Shown piece after piece: positions 33,412 to 45,900 of a stretch of 64,000 nucleotides of DNA. Below the pieces are notes generated by a model that saw only the letters and a program-made list of their open reading frames with translations, searched no databases and was not told the DNA's origin. Location: NCBI GenBank assembly GCA_907163375.1, contig CAJQUW010010344.1:1-64000 (forward strand), written 5' to 3'. Position 1 is the stretch's first letter. The number at the start of each line of letters is the position of its first letter. The stretch is from Prostheceraeus crozeri (Eukaryota > Platyhelminthes > Polycladida > Euryleptidae). A program made the position numbers and the translations under genes.

Positions 33412-35310
33412 GGTTCATTAATTGGTCAGATTTTCGAATGATTAATGGAAAATTGGGTCAAGTATTATTTGTGAATGGTTGGGTACTGACATGGCTTTTC
33501 CGACTTTTTTTTCACACACATACAAATGATGTTATAAAAAATTTGTTTTAGTATAGAATTACAGCTGTTCTATATCGAAACCGAAACAATAATTATATTA
33601 CTAGTAATGCTTTACCGATTCACCTGTCAAAACCTACCATTCCTAGGTCCTTCTTCATCATCATATTGTTGGAAATAGTTAATTTTGTCTAAATTGTGTT
33701 GAATATTTACTTTGCTGCAGTGTGTTTCGTATACGAGATAGATCGCTCGTGATTCTCTTCGTGGAAATTCATTGTCATGTAAAAATCGATAATCAGAATA
33801 TCAAAGAACGATCAATCAGATCTTGAAAATTTTGTGAATAATCAATATATTTGACTAAGTCAGCTGCAGTCATGCTTCATAAGGAAATAATTTTAGGAAT
33901 TGTTTTGCCATTAATAAAATTATACGTATTTCATTATCATAAATTAATTTGGGTAATTACAATAATTAATGATGCTATTTTCTCTCCCAACCACCCTGCA
34001 GTCAATTTTCTTTTATTCAGTTGCCCGAAGTGACAAGACGTGGTAAGAAATCTATGAATGTGGTCATGGACTTGTTCGGCATGAAAAATCAGTAAATCAC
34101 GATACGAATAATTGAAATTATTTGCATTTCGAAATCACAGACGTGAAGTTGTTCAGTTGCAAACATTATTCATTTTGTGACGCACTAGGATTCACAAATC
34201 CCGGACTATTTCTAATCCCGGGATTACGAAATTTCTAGGTGTTCAGTGTAATATGGCATTGTTAACCACATGACATGCGTGTTCTGTATGCAGTGCATAT
34301 GTCATTAGACACATTATTTGCTCACTTTGTCGATGTACTTGCTGCCTTTCTATTGCACTAACATAGTTAAGCAAATCTGGCAACTCGGAAATATAATCTG
34401 ATTGTTCACACTGCATCAATTCACAGTTCAAAAGTGGCAATGATTTAATTTAAATGCATTGCTTATCTAGAAAATTTGTGATATAATGTACATACAGATT
34501 GATTGTAAGTTGTCGCTTGTGATTGTTGATATGCATTATTACATACTTTGTAGTACTGTGGACATGTGCATGCATATATCTTAAACAAAACAAGTTAAAT
34601 GAATCGACTCAAAAAGCTAATGACATACATCATAATTAAAGAAAATAACGGTAAGGTTTGAATATTTGTTCTCGCACATGAAGTATTATCAAGAGAGTTG
34701 ATTATATTATCGAATGTGACTGTGAACTTATGTTCGATGATAGCGCACTTATTTCAATGCATTCACACTTTTATTTATGGTCAAATAATACACATCTGGT
34801 TTTTCTTATTTGAACTCAATACTACATTTAGAAGTCTATGGTTGATGGTACACTCGTATGCGAACTGTCATAATTTTGACCTGAAATTTAGATAAAGTTG
34901 ATTAACTCGACTAGGATTGTATTCACGTTTTTTAAGTATTATTCTAGTATTCGACGAAATGACTGCCGGATTTTTGGCGCATGACGGGTTTTTTAAAGAA
35001 GCTTTTTGATGTGATGCCATTTTCTATTTCTCATCTATTAATGACAGTAATCTTAGTAATGTAGTAAGATTGAGTCAGCATACATGTATGTTCACAAAGC
35101 AAAAAAATCTTGTTCCTGTTATAGCAACACACACCGTGGTACTAAACCAGATTAGTGTCGCATCAAATTTATCTTCATGTTGTAACTGCAGCCCAATGAT
35201 CCTACTGAATGCCTGCAAAAACTACTTGTAAAAGAAATAAAAGTTTGAAATCAATCTTTATATTTCTAACCTCATATTCTTGTCTTAGAGCAAATAATGG
35301 TTTATACCAG
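33412..35310. other. Intergenic, nothing recognised
   Basis: AT-rich with no bounded repeat or exon I can support. Confidence 0.5.
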
Positions 35311-35314
35311 GTGA

Positions 35315-35887
35315 GTAGACATGCTTGACAGGGATGCAGGCGTCGAGAGAGCGGTGAGGACTCGCATTGCGGCGACATGGTCAAAATGGAGGGAACTCGC
35401 CAGCATCCTAACGAACAAGGGAATGCCGTTACACTGCAGAGGGCAGATTTATCAATCGTGCTTGAGATCTATCCTGATACACGGTTCGGAGACATGGCCT
35501 CTCACAAGCAAATTGATGCATGCAATGACAACGTGTCACTTGAGGATGCTTCGCTTTATGGCTGGTGTAAGATGGAGAGACAGGATCCCAAATGAAGTAG
35601 TGAAAAGGTGTGGTCTGAAGGACTGGGAAGTGCTCATCCGGAGAAGCTGACTTCGCTGGTTTGGGCATGTGAAGAGGTCGGAGGACATTGTGAGAGAGGT
35701 TGAAGAAATGGAAGTGAGCGGTCGCCGACCAGTAGGAAGACCGAAAAAGTCGTGGAGGAGCTGCATCTCTGAAGATCTGAAGAAGCTCCAAATAAATGAA
35801 AATCTTGCAGCAGACCGAAGCAAGTGGAGACGAGCCATCAACCGTCCAACTTCGTCACGGAATTCAAGGACGTTAAACGAGGAGTGA
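35315..35887 (+). mobile_element. Non-LTR retrotransposon 3' fragment with one nonsense codon
   Basis: Plus strand. The C-terminal region of a LINE polymerase: RTRIAATWSKWRELASILTN, IYQSCLRSILIHGSETWPLT, MRMLRFM-like 'HLRMLRFMAGVRWRDRIPNE', then an in-frame TGA at 35648-35650, then LRWFGHVKR and SGRRPVGRPKKSW...DRSKWRRAINRP to the stop near 35887. The frame is otherwise intact, so a single change of a sense codon to TGA explains the break. Upstream polymerase motifs are missing (5' truncation). A short GAGTGAGTGAGTAG tail follows. Confidence 0.8.
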
Positions 35888-36399
35888 GTGAGTAGGATAT
35901 TTTATGCAGTGAGTCTGTCAACTTGCAGAAACAGAGGACAGAACTGATAAAATCTATTGTTTCGTTCTCGAAAAATCGGGCTTCCAGCCCCAGGCGGATC
36001 TATGCTCAATCAGAGACTCAAGGATGAACCAACTGTAATAATGTTGAGGATGTTAGATTAAAGATGATCATGATTAGCTACATATTATGTAACTGTATGG
36101 ATTGTTAATAGACATGAAAATCGACAAAATATGAACATGTAGACACAAAAATCTTGAAACGTGACTAGAGAATGTATTACAATAAACTTGTAAGCATTTA
36201 TAAACCGCATAACCCTCGATGAAATTTGGATGCGAGCATATGAACCGGAGCTAAAATGCCAGACAGCTGAATGACACAATGAGGATCCTCCTCCTCCGAA
36301 AAAGCCGACACCTCAGAAGATTCGTCAGAAACTGGTCATAATCGTGACGCTGAAGGAGTGTTTCTGGTTCATGCAGTTCCTGAAGATGCGGCCGGCCTT

Positions 36400-36570
36400 C
36401 AGAAGCAAGAGACCTGATCTTCTACAAAATACAGCTCTGCATGACATTGATGCAAGACCGCATACTGTTCGCGTCGTGCAGAATCTGAGACTCATACGGA
36501 TGGGAAGCATTTCTTCACCCTCCATGATCACCCCACTCGAACGCGTGCGATCATCTTTTTCCTGCATTTA
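36400..36570 (+). pseudogene. Tc1-type transposase fragment cut off by a hAT-like insertion
   Basis: Plus-strand frame 'LHDIDARPHTVRVVQNLRLI' then 'SPSMITPLERVR' matches the second-Asp to final-Glu block of Tc1 transposases (DDNARPH...SPDLxPLExV) with several changes. It ends a few bases before the 36577 element, so the insertion probably truncated it. Confidence 0.45.
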
Positions 36571-36785
36571 AATTTCCAGACCACCCAGACGTTCGCTTTT
36601 ATTCGCATTTTCGAAAATGTGCCTGAATTTTCGCTATAATCGAGTGGCATTCGTTTATTTTTCGCTTTTTTGGGTTGAGCAAGAAAAAAGTGTTTCGTGG
36701 TACAGGGTTTTTTGCATGTTGACAACGTGACTCTCTCATGTTGCCCTTTACTTTAGTCATGCTATTATCCGTGTGATGACTATTG

Positions 36786-38599
36786 CAGGCCTGTAATTGC
36801 TCCTCAAATTCCTCAGATTCCTCAAATATTTTTTTTACTCCTCAAATCCTCAAAAATTCCTCAAATATAGCTTAACTAATAGAAATTCCTCAAATGTGAC
36901 ACATTTCAGACTAAATGTAGGATAATGTATTGTTTTTTTTTGGCGAACAGCGATGATATGTAAACTTCCAATCAAGAAGCTGAGATAGAATCCTGTAGCA
37001 TGTATCCTACATCCTGACTGCTGAGCTTGAGCAATTATGATTTATAACGTGTTCTTATTTCACGTCGTTTTCATTTCTGGAAGCTACATGGCTGCAGATG
37101 TTTGGGTTCGTCCGGACTTATTTTGCTATGCAGAGAAGTCTAAAGTTGTTGTCTGTGGAGTTCCTTAGTGTAACACTTTCACGTATTTAATGAGTGAAGC
37201 ACTGCGATCAACCTACAGAAATTGTATATTTGAACACTGCAATCAATTTTTACTTCCAACATCATAATGTTGCGGAAAATTCCAACAATAAAATGCTTAT
37301 TCAATTATTTTCATTAATTATCTTGACCTGTTTCACAGCCTTTATTATGTTTCTGCGACTACAGGGTTGCCAAATCCATGCCTGTGCTTCTTAAAGAACT
37401 TCAGGATATCGATATTCTATATCCATTATGTGATAACGTATAGGTGGCCTAGCCCAGTTGGATTTCAATGCTCTTATCAACTGAAGCTTTTGCTTTACTC
37501 ATTCTCTTCCATTATATTTCCGCTGAATGTGAACACATCCGATGGGGTAAAGCGAATGGTCTCTAAATGTAGTGTCTATATGCCTCCTGGTCACTAGTGT
37601 GTGGGAGTTAGAAGCTTATGAGGCTGTGCTATCCTATAAGTCTGCAACTACGTTTTCCAGGGTTTGCAGACCGACATCTGAACACAGGTTGGTGTGAAAG
37701 TAATGCACACATCGTTTATCGTTGTATGCGAACTTAGATTAATGAAGACATTCAAACCACATATTTCTGGGTTGGTAGATTTTCAACCTGGGTCTACTGC
37801 AAGATGTTGTCAATATCTCAGCGGAACTTCATGCGAATAGAGGTGATAATCTTTCACTCTTTGCCTAGATGAGACCAACGACTTAGCTGGCAAGCCTGTT
37901 CCTAACAGTTGTTGTAAGTCGTCTGAGAGAATTCATGTGAATGTAGATTGGAGCGATATGATCAAAGCGCTGACAGGTAAACAAGAGCCACCAAAACTTA
38001 TGCAGCAAAAAGTAATATTAATATATTCGTGTATAATGTGGCGTATCCTTCATAATACTGAATTTTTTTAAGCGACAAGCAATGCATTCCGTCAACGATA
38101 TTGATCTTTTTTATAGTTATGGGTTACTCTCCTCCCAAAATTTGTCTAAAATCTGTGAAAATTAGTCGTCACAATAGCCCCAAATGCCTGTATTTAGGAT
38201 ATTTCCTACATTAAAAAAATTGCAGTATACAAATCTGCCAAGCATCATTGAATTGGTGACGATACTGTGAAGCACAGTGATATCAGCAGCTTGATCTGAC
38301 ATCCTCTGTTCGACACATTCTAAGCAGATAGTACTTGAGGTCAACAAATTAAATTCGTAACAACGCGGGAAGTTATTATGACCAGGCCAGTATCCCTTTG
38401 TAATATACACAACTCCAAAAAGTGTGGTGTGGTCAACCCTGTGGTTGCCTTCTTCGACCTTCATGACTTGAAGTTTATCCCAAAATCCATGCTAAAATTT
38501 GGAGCTCTTTTTTGCAATTACCATACTAGGCTCCGTTTCTATTCCTCAAATTTTTCAAGGAAAATCCTCAATTTTTCTCATAGGCTAGTCACAGGGCTG
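36786..38599 (+). mobile_element. hAT-like non-autonomous element, copy 2
   Basis: Ends CAGGCCTGTAATTGC and, reversed, CAGCCCTGTGACTAGCC; perfect 6-bp duplications CTATTG at 36780-36785 and 38600-38605. Length 1814 bp, inverted relative to copy 1 at 14858-17942 and similar along its length. It lacks the MITE and the 722-bp insert, giving the empty sites for both. Confidence 0.88.
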
Positions 38600-39547
38600 C
38601 TATTGAATCCAGATGTTGACAATTGCCTATGTAATAATTTATATCATATAGGAATTGGAAAATGTACGCTTATAAGCAAAAAAAGTGATGCTGTAGCGAT
38701 TCCTGAAGTCAAATCCTTGTCGTAGTGCGTTCCGGTACATGCACATTCTTTTACAGTAACTTGCAGGTCATGGTGCTATAGTTTTTACACGATTCTGAAT
38801 TGATGCATGTTGAAAGTACATGCGGGTTACATGCTACAAATGAATGTCATCGAATTTATCAGTCAAGGAATTCGAAATATCAAGTCATGCTGGTTTGCCT
38901 GAGACTCACGGGGGCTTATTACCGAGTTGTCTTAGAAGATTGATGTTGGATTATTGAAACAAACTGCTAGGTTTATGCGGATGATTGAGGTGTATTGCAT
39001 AATGTTGATAAATAGGCCAAAGAAATCGAGATGATAATATTCACAACTGAATATTTTCTGTTGAATTTATTATTACACTGTCACTTTCACTGTGATTTTC
39101 GTGAAGTACGTGTAACTAGGCAAAAAGTTGATGTGTATAATAATCATTTTGCATCTAATAAAGACATTAATATGTCACTGATATGATCATATATGTGTAG
39201 CCTATTTTCATATAGCCACTTGAAACTTTCTGAGTTATAGATTGAAGAATATATCTACCACTAATGCACTATTTTGTAAATAATTTGACTGCCGTTTGCA
39301 TTACTGCAGTCATACTTATTACGTCAAACTTCACCCGCTGTATGCATGTATTTTCATAGCTTCTGTGTGTTGAGCTATGCGTTGTCGACTTATCTCGTGT
39401 GCTTCAACAACTCGTGAATAAATGCGTCAGTAACTAGGAATGCCCACATAGAATTCAACGAGAGAAAGAATCCCAAGACAATGAGAACCTTGCATCGTAA
39501 AGCTTGGACTATTTTTTAGATAGTGTCTCGGCTATTTGTCCTGTTAT

Positions 39548-39675
39548 GAATTGAGTTGAAAAGAGCCAATGTTGAAAGACATTGATTTTATTTTCGTTAT
39601 CGTTATGCATTACAAAATAACAGAGATGAAAATAAAATCCACATCTTTCAATATTGACTATTTTCAATTCAATTC
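39548..39675. repeat. 128-bp imperfect palindrome
   Basis: Arms of about 55 bp (gaattgagttgaaaag... / ...ttttcaattcaattc) around an AT-rich centre near 39610. Inside the 36577-41054 element. Confidence 0.75.
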
Positions 39676-41529
39676 AAAGCCTGGACTTACTTTGCATGGA
39701 GCATGATCTTGATAATTGGCCTTTGAAGTAGGCTGTATATAGTGATAGCTTTTATGGATTATTTTCATAGATTTATCCAATTATGTCATTTATCGTCGCT
39801 TTTCATCAATTTAGATTAAGAATATTTATGTGATGGTTAGATATTTTTGATTTAGATATTTACAGTGGACTAATATGTGTCTGATAAGAGGCAGTTTTGA
39901 TCTCTGGAATAGGCCCACTTATAGTTAAAAGCTTGACGGAAAGGGTCTGTAGCTAACGCACTCGAATGTAAATCATTGACTACATAAATTCCTCTCTTTG
40001 GCAGCCAGCCGTCCATGGTCGGAAAATTCCTTTTTAGAAATGTTTATCATCTAATCACTATGTGGCTACATAATTGAGCAATATCAATTTGATTGATCGT
40101 AAATATACAAGTTGACACTTTTACATCTAAATTGACGTTTTCAACAATGTCCATTTTATATAAGATCAATTTTGCTTCAATAATATAGCTTAATTATGAG
40201 CATTATCTTCCTTTACAAACATGCATCCTACTAAGCAATATTATCAGCATAATGTATTAAGCTTACGAGTATTGAAGGAAACTACGGTGATTATCAGATG
40301 AAACCTTTCGTGTACACCTACATTCTATCACTGTATAAAATAATTGCCCAATTAAAAACCCAATTAAGGATTCTACTTTCGTGATATGATTCACTTCGCA
40401 TGATTTTAGTTGAGAGACCCCTATCTAAGAAATACCAATATCAATATGCTTTGAAATATTCAGATATAGGAGGTCAAAGTTTTGGGCTAATTCATTTGTT
40501 GGAAGCATGACAGTTAGAGAAATTTCCTTAGCCAAATTAGAAATTATAAAATCATCCTGATTTTGCTGAATTTTCCAACAGCATTCTTTTGATTTTTTTC
40601 AGCACTGTTTTTCAACTATCCTATGAAACAATCTTAGAATATACATTATTTGTCTATAATTGAAGCAATCTAAGTCGATTGTTGGTTATATGTCTGATCA
40701 TTAAAAGAATGCCAAAACCAGTTTATCTATAAATATGGTCTGGTGCACTTGCGAATCGTTTAACGAGAAGCAGGAAAAATACCTCCGAGAAGGTACTCCG
40801 TCAAGTTGTCATTTTTGTACCAGCAAGTAATATTCGCAATCTACACAGGTTCGTAGTATTTGTGGTAGTGTATAGTTTGATGGTCATTTTACCCGTAACA
40901 TGTATGTCGTTGTAACGCTTTTATCATATTATATCGTTACAACGCTATTCTACGTTGCTTGATGTAAAAATTATGGGTTCGCTTTTTTTCACTTTCTTAA
41001 GTTAAGGATTCGGTTTTTTCGCTTTTTTTAGATTCGAATCGGCTGGGTGGTCTGAATTTCCATTGAGAAGTAAGCGGTTGCATTAGCAGGAAGCAGGAGG
41101 TGTAGACATCCCTTTCCCCTCATGCGTTCTCATAGAGTTGGCGATTCACGAAAAGTATGGATTTCTCAAGAAAATGATGGACTCTCAAATTCGCGGAAAA
41201 TTCTAATCTCTGTATTATACTTATGATTGTGCTCAATTGAATGAAAGAGCGCCACAAGATAATTACATGTATTCATCTTTTGCAATGGCATTCAACATAA
41301 ATGTATTCTTTCAATGCATCTTCCCAAATAAAGCAAAGACCCTGAAATTTTGGCACCGCTTTCAATAGACAAACAGCAATGTATGAGAAGAATGCTTGAT
41401 TTAGATCGTTAAGCATCCTGCTGTAGAAATGCAGCTAGAGTCATATTTGACCTTGTTGATGTCTTTAAATGTCACTTTCCGCATCTTTTCACTAGGCTTT
41501 TGTTGTATTTCTTTCACATAGCAATGTTA

Positions 41530-42894
41530 CGTGGTTCAGTCAATAATCACTTAGACTCAAAAAGAAATGTTGAAGATATCAAAACGACCGTAGCTATCCA
41601 ATGTAATTTGTATTTGTAGGTAACAAAAATACAATCAAACTTGAAATGTGAGAACATATCATATACGAAGCTGAATAAATATTGGATTCTAGTATTACTT
41701 TTCTACATAGAATCCATTCTGATCAACACATTTTCGCCATCTCAATACCAAGTCTTCGAAAGCATTCTTGAAAAAGCTCTCGTCCAGCGAATCAAAAACT
41801 TGTTTAATAAAAAAAAAATGCTGCTCCACTTCGGAAGATGAATCAAACTTCTGACTTCAAATGACGGAAGAGGCAGAAGTCAGATGGTGCCAGATCTGGC
41901 GAATACGGATGATGCTGAATGGTCTGGAACTTCAATTGAGACAACGTCTCCTTCACAATCGCAGCAGTATGAATTAGAGCATTGTCATAAAGTAAGTACT
42001 TCGCAGATCGTCTCAAAAGTTTTGTGGACATTGTCTCTAAAAGGTCTTTGTAATACGATCCATTTATTGTGCGCGACTTGTCCGAAATGTCGAGATGGAC
42101 AATCCCTTTACTGCACCAGAAGACAGACAACATTGAACAGTGACCGTGCGATGTTCCTGTTCCGAGTTTTCGTAGGGCACTCTCTTCTGGAAATCGCCAT
42201 TCAGATGACTCCCTGCGATTCTAAGGAATAAAAAGGTTTCATGGTGTTTCATCTTCTGTGAAGATGTTGTCGAGGAATCGGTATCCAAGTCTGTCGAAAA
42301 GTTCTAGGTTGGAACGACAGCACGCCAATCGGGTCTCTGCCATTTCGGATGTGATGAACTTTGGGACAAAACGTGAGCACAACTTTCGCACGCTCAAATC
42401 GCTGAGGATATTGTGGACACTTCCGTGACTAATAACCAGGGCATCGGCAAGATCATCCATTCGAATACACCGATTGTCACGGACAAAAGAAGCACACACC
42501 TGATGTTTCGATCACTTTTCGTTGTCATTGAAGACTGAAGTTCGACCACCTCGAAACTCTCGTAGCCAATTGTAAACTGTAGCACGTGATGGAGAATCTT
42601 CACCGTAAACATCTTGCAACTGCTGCCAAATTTCATTCGGCGGGACTTCCTTTAAGTTCAGAAACTTAATGACACTTCGGTATTCAACTGCGTTGTCCAT
42701 TTCAAGCGACTAACTCGTCTGCAAGCTATGACGCGTTGAAGTTGTCTTACAGCTGCGATAAAGCATGAGAATGAATGAACCAACATCAACTGTATGAAAC
42801 TCATTGACCTGCCACCTACATACCTATGTCAATTCACATTATCAATGACGTAAATATTTGATGTCAAGTCTAAGTGATTATTGACCGAACCACG
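41530..42894 (-). mobile_element. mariner DNA transposon with 28-bp inverted repeats
   Basis: Inverted ends at 41530-41557 and 42867-42894 (outer part CGTGGTTCAGTCAATAATCA, one mismatch) with TA duplications at 41528-41529 and 42895-42896. Length 1365 bp, usual for mariner. One transposase gene on the minus strand. Confidence 0.92.
41843..42700 (-). pseudogene. mariner transposase (DD34D), frameshifted
   Basis: Minus strand. Starts MDNAVEYRSVIKFLNLKEVP (helix-turn-helix region), then 'SRATVYNWLREFRGGRTSVF' up to a stop near 42512. The second frame has ALVISHGSVHNILSDL and the first Asp in NIFTEDETPW (about 42245). The last frame has LLYDNALIHTA with the second Asp and YSPDLAPSDFCLF with the third, 34 residues later, the mariner DD34D spacing. 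At least two frameshifts and a stop make it non-coding. Confidence 0.88.
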
Positions 42895-42899
42895 TATGA

Positions 42900-43400
42900 C
42901 TCGCAGATTCTGCTTGGAACATGCATCCAATTTCCCTATGGAAGTAGAAAATGTCTGGGATAGTGTCTCACATCTGAAAACCGAAAGAAGAAATTCCAAC
43001 ACCTTTCGCTTAACTCAAGCATGTATTTCACTTCCTCACGGATATAGTGATAGTGAGCGAGGATTCTCTGACCTCAATGACTTCATCTCAAAACAAGCGA
43101 AGCAAACTGCAATATGGCGTTATAGAAGCCCTGCTTTGTACAAAAGGTACGATGGGGAACAATAACTCTGTAATGATTTCCACATTACTAAGGATATGCT
43201 TGATGGAAAAACAGCGCATCAGCAATATCTGGTATACGTCTAGAAGAAGAAACTTACTAGATACGTCTAGAAGAAGTTACTTGAAGAAAGGGAGAAATCT
43301 GATTAATTACTCACGCGATATCAGGATGCCATGCTATCCATAAGGGAAAAGAGCAGAATTACAGGACAAAGTTGACTCCCATACTAAAGAAATGCGTCCC
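42900..43400 (+). pseudogene. hAT-type transposase C-terminal (dimerisation) region, broken
   Basis: Plus strand. 'ACISLPHGYSDSERGFSDLN' is the conserved hAT C-terminal block (S.PHG.A..ERGFS); then, after a frameshift, 'SKLQYGVIEALLCTKGTMGN', and a charged tail 'KRAELQDKVDSHTKEMRP' as in long hAT transposases. It starts right at the right end of the mariner (42895), suggesting the mariner jumped into a hAT element whose other half is not recognisable to the left. Confidence 0.6.
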
Positions 43401-43479
43401 TAACTACTGTCTTTCAGATGATTGCTGCTTTTTGCATTTGCTACTTCATTGCGTATTCTCTATTGCTAATATCATTTGT

Positions 43480-45900
43480 CGCTGTTTATTTATTGAACGC
43501 ATTACATTTAGAGTGGCGATTCGTCGTACAACGACTGCAAGACCACTTTGTAAGAAGAAAAAGAAGTACATATGAAGTTATGAACATGGAAAGTACCGGT
43601 ACATATCACAAAGGGAACGATTTCGTAAATAAGAAGGTCTTCAGGGCACGCTTGAAAGAATGAAGAGAGGGCGAGGTACGAAGTTTCGAGGGTAGACCGT
43701 TGCAGACGCGAGAAGCAGCGACAAGGAAGGCACGGCTGCCGATAGAGGACAGGCGGGTGGACGGGATGATGAGGTCGGTGGACTAGGAAGAGCGTAGGCG
43801 GCTTCTTGCTGCAACCTGTGAGACGGAGGCGAGGCACTCGACGAGATAGGGCAGAGCAGTATCGCAGAGGCTGCGATATACATGAACGGCAAGGGGTTAG
43901 TTGATCCGCTCAGATATACGCAGCCAGTGCAGGTTTTTGAGTAGAGGCGTCACATGCTCCGAAGCGCGAACATAGTTAATTAGGCGGGCGGCGGAGTTGA
44001 GGACAGACTGAAGTCGGCGGAGGAGGACTTGGGCAGAGACCAGCGAGGATGGAGCTATAGTAGTCCAGGCGAGAATCAACGAGGGAGACAACTAGGGAAA
44101 GGAGGACGGGTTTGGTAACACAACGGCGTATTGACTGAATCTGTCTCAAGGCTGCATAGCAGCTAGAGACAGTCCTGCTGACTTGCACTCTCATCGAGAG
44201 ACTTGAGTCAAGGTAGACTCTTAGGCTGCGGGCGGAAGTGACCGGTGAGACGTCGGTAGAATCAACAGCGATCGGGGAAGTTGGCAGTTGATGCTGTCTG
44301 CGACCAGAAGCACACCACATGAATTCACTTTTGGAGGCATTCTGTTGCAACTTGTTGCTGAGTAGCCACGTGCGGACCGCTGCGATACACGACTCCATTC
44401 TGTACTGAAGCTCACTAGGATCGGAAGGGGAGGAAAGGCCATATATACAAATATCGTCAGCGTACACGTGGGGAATAAGGTCATGACACTCAAAGAGGTC
44501 GATGATGTCCACAGTGTAGAGGAGGAACAAGGTGGGGCCAAGCACAGATCCCTGCGGCACTCCGTGGGGTGGGTGTTGGAGGGGATTTGCAGTTATGGTG
44601 GTAGACGAAGCGAGAGCGGTTTGAAAGGAGTGACTTAAACCAGCGGAAGACTGTGTCGTTGAGTCCGTAGGAAGATTGCAGGCGGCTGAAGAGGGTTGGG
44701 TGGTCTACTGTCTCGAATGCCGATGATAAGTTCAGGAGGGAGAGCAAACAGAGATTACCTCCATCAATCGCACTGAGGATGTCAGAAGAGATCTTCAGCA
44801 AGTCAGTCTCAGTGGAGTGATGAGGACGATAGCCAGATTGAAGCTTGGGGAATAGATGAAATGACGTCAGATGCAGAAGCAGTTGGTTAGTGACTGTCTT
44901 TTGGAGTAACTTGGAGATCGAGCGGTACGAATCCACATTTGTTGGGTCCCTTTTCCTCTTCTTCAAAACAGGCGTGATCTGTGCCTGCCTCCACGGGCCA
45001 GGAAAGATACCACAAGATAGTGACTGGTTGAAGACGTACGCGATGTAGGGAGATAGGATGTCAGCATTCTCCTTCGGCAAGGGAGTAGGTACAGGGTCAC
45101 GGGCACAGTGCTTGTTGGGGAGGCGACGGATCATGTGGACTACATCAGCATCAGACAAGCTGAGAAAGTCATTCATGCAGCAATCGGAGGGCGCTACAGA
45201 GAATGTAGGTGGGGGAAGGGCAGGTAACTCAGCTCGAATGTCTGCAGTCTTACGATCAAAGGAGCGATGAATGACGTCCGTTGTGAATGAAGTATCACAT
45301 GGTGCGTTTCCACGGCCCATCAGCGCATCGATAGAGTTCCATAGGTGACGAGGTCGACGACACTCCGATTGAACCTTTGCGCGCCAAAAGGCTTCTCTCT
45401 TGTGGCGGAGAATGTCACGATAGGTTTTGCGCGCTGCTGATAATTCAGAGGATACAGACATGCTGGGGGCGTTGTCTTCCGATGTGGACTTACGATGTTG
45501 TCGTTCTAATTTGCGGACTTGTCGCCTCGATTCTCTGCACTCCGAGTCGAATCATGGATCCGAGGCTCTGCGTCGACAGGTGATAGTTTTCAGGGGAATA
45601 AGACGATCAAGGATGTTTGTGATTTCCGAATCATACAGGAGAGCGAGTTCATCAGGAGTGAAGTCCGACCAACGTTGAGGCTGGCAGAGTAGGGAGGATG
45701 ACAGGGCATCTGTAAACGCGTCACTGTTCAAGCGACTCCAAGGACGTGCAGTCACTGTCCTGTAGACGGGGCCAGTCTAGGAAGCAGAGAGCGCCATCGA
45801 AGGAGACGGTGATCTGAAAGATCAGGGTTGATCAGGTCAACTGTTGGCTTCGGAAGGTCAGTGCGAGTAGAAGAAAGACAGTTATCAATGTCACTTGTAA
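43480..45900 (-). mobile_element. CR1/L2-like non-LTR retrotransposon, 5'-truncated
   Basis: Minus strand. Begins in the end of the endonuclease domain (LINPDLSDHRLLRW, about 45800), runs through the linker (SRLNSDAFTDALSSS..., CRESRRQVRKLERQHRK), the polymerase and its C-terminal 'SFKRALKTF'-like end near 43640, and a 3' UTR with AATAAATAAA near 43490. Higher in GC than its surroundings, as a recent arrival would be. Confidence 0.85.
43640..45755 (-). pseudogene. CR1/L2-like reverse transcriptase, nearly whole, frameshifted
   Basis: 45755-45552 reads 'PWSRLNSDAFTDALSSSLLC'. 45461-44570 is a long frame with WRQAQITPVLKKRKRDP, a shortened 'VDSYRSISKLLQK' block (a few residues missing against the family), LQSGYRPHHSTETDLLKI, and LSSAFETVDHPTL. 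One frameshift near 44560 leads to MPQGSVLGPTLFLLYTVDI, YADDICIYG (catalytic Asp pair), 'SKSEFMWCASGRRQ' and LDSSLSMRVQVS. A further shift near 44000 leads to SAARLINYVRASEHVTPLLK then LHWLRISERIN. Few lesions in more than 2 kb suggest a young insertion. Confidence 0.85.

Larger units (their letters stand above)
36577..41054. mobile_element. hAT-like element, 4.5 kb, hosting copy 2 of the 14858 family
   Basis: Ends CAGACCACCCAGACG (36577) and, reversed, CAGACCACCCAGCCG (to 41054), with perfect 6-bp duplications AATTTC (36571-36576, 41055-41060). Just inside are T-rich 'ttcgctttt' blocks at both ends. After removal of 36786-38599 about 2.66 kb remain, with no recognisable transposase. Confidence 0.8.

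Noticed and set aside
37037-37597. Frames reading NMNTSDGVKRMVSK / NVNTSDGVKRMVSK near 17200 and 37530 as a conserved gene
   Set aside because: Both lie within the two copies of the same hAT-like element; similarity is by common descent of the repeat and the frames are broken elsewhere.
43418-43624. Plus-strand frame with an acceptor before ATG, a membrane-like helix and a basic tail
   Set aside because: It overlaps, in antisense, the 3' end and 3' UTR of the CR1-like LINE (SFKRALKTF-like end, AATAAATAAA tail), so the apparent exon is most likely a shadow.
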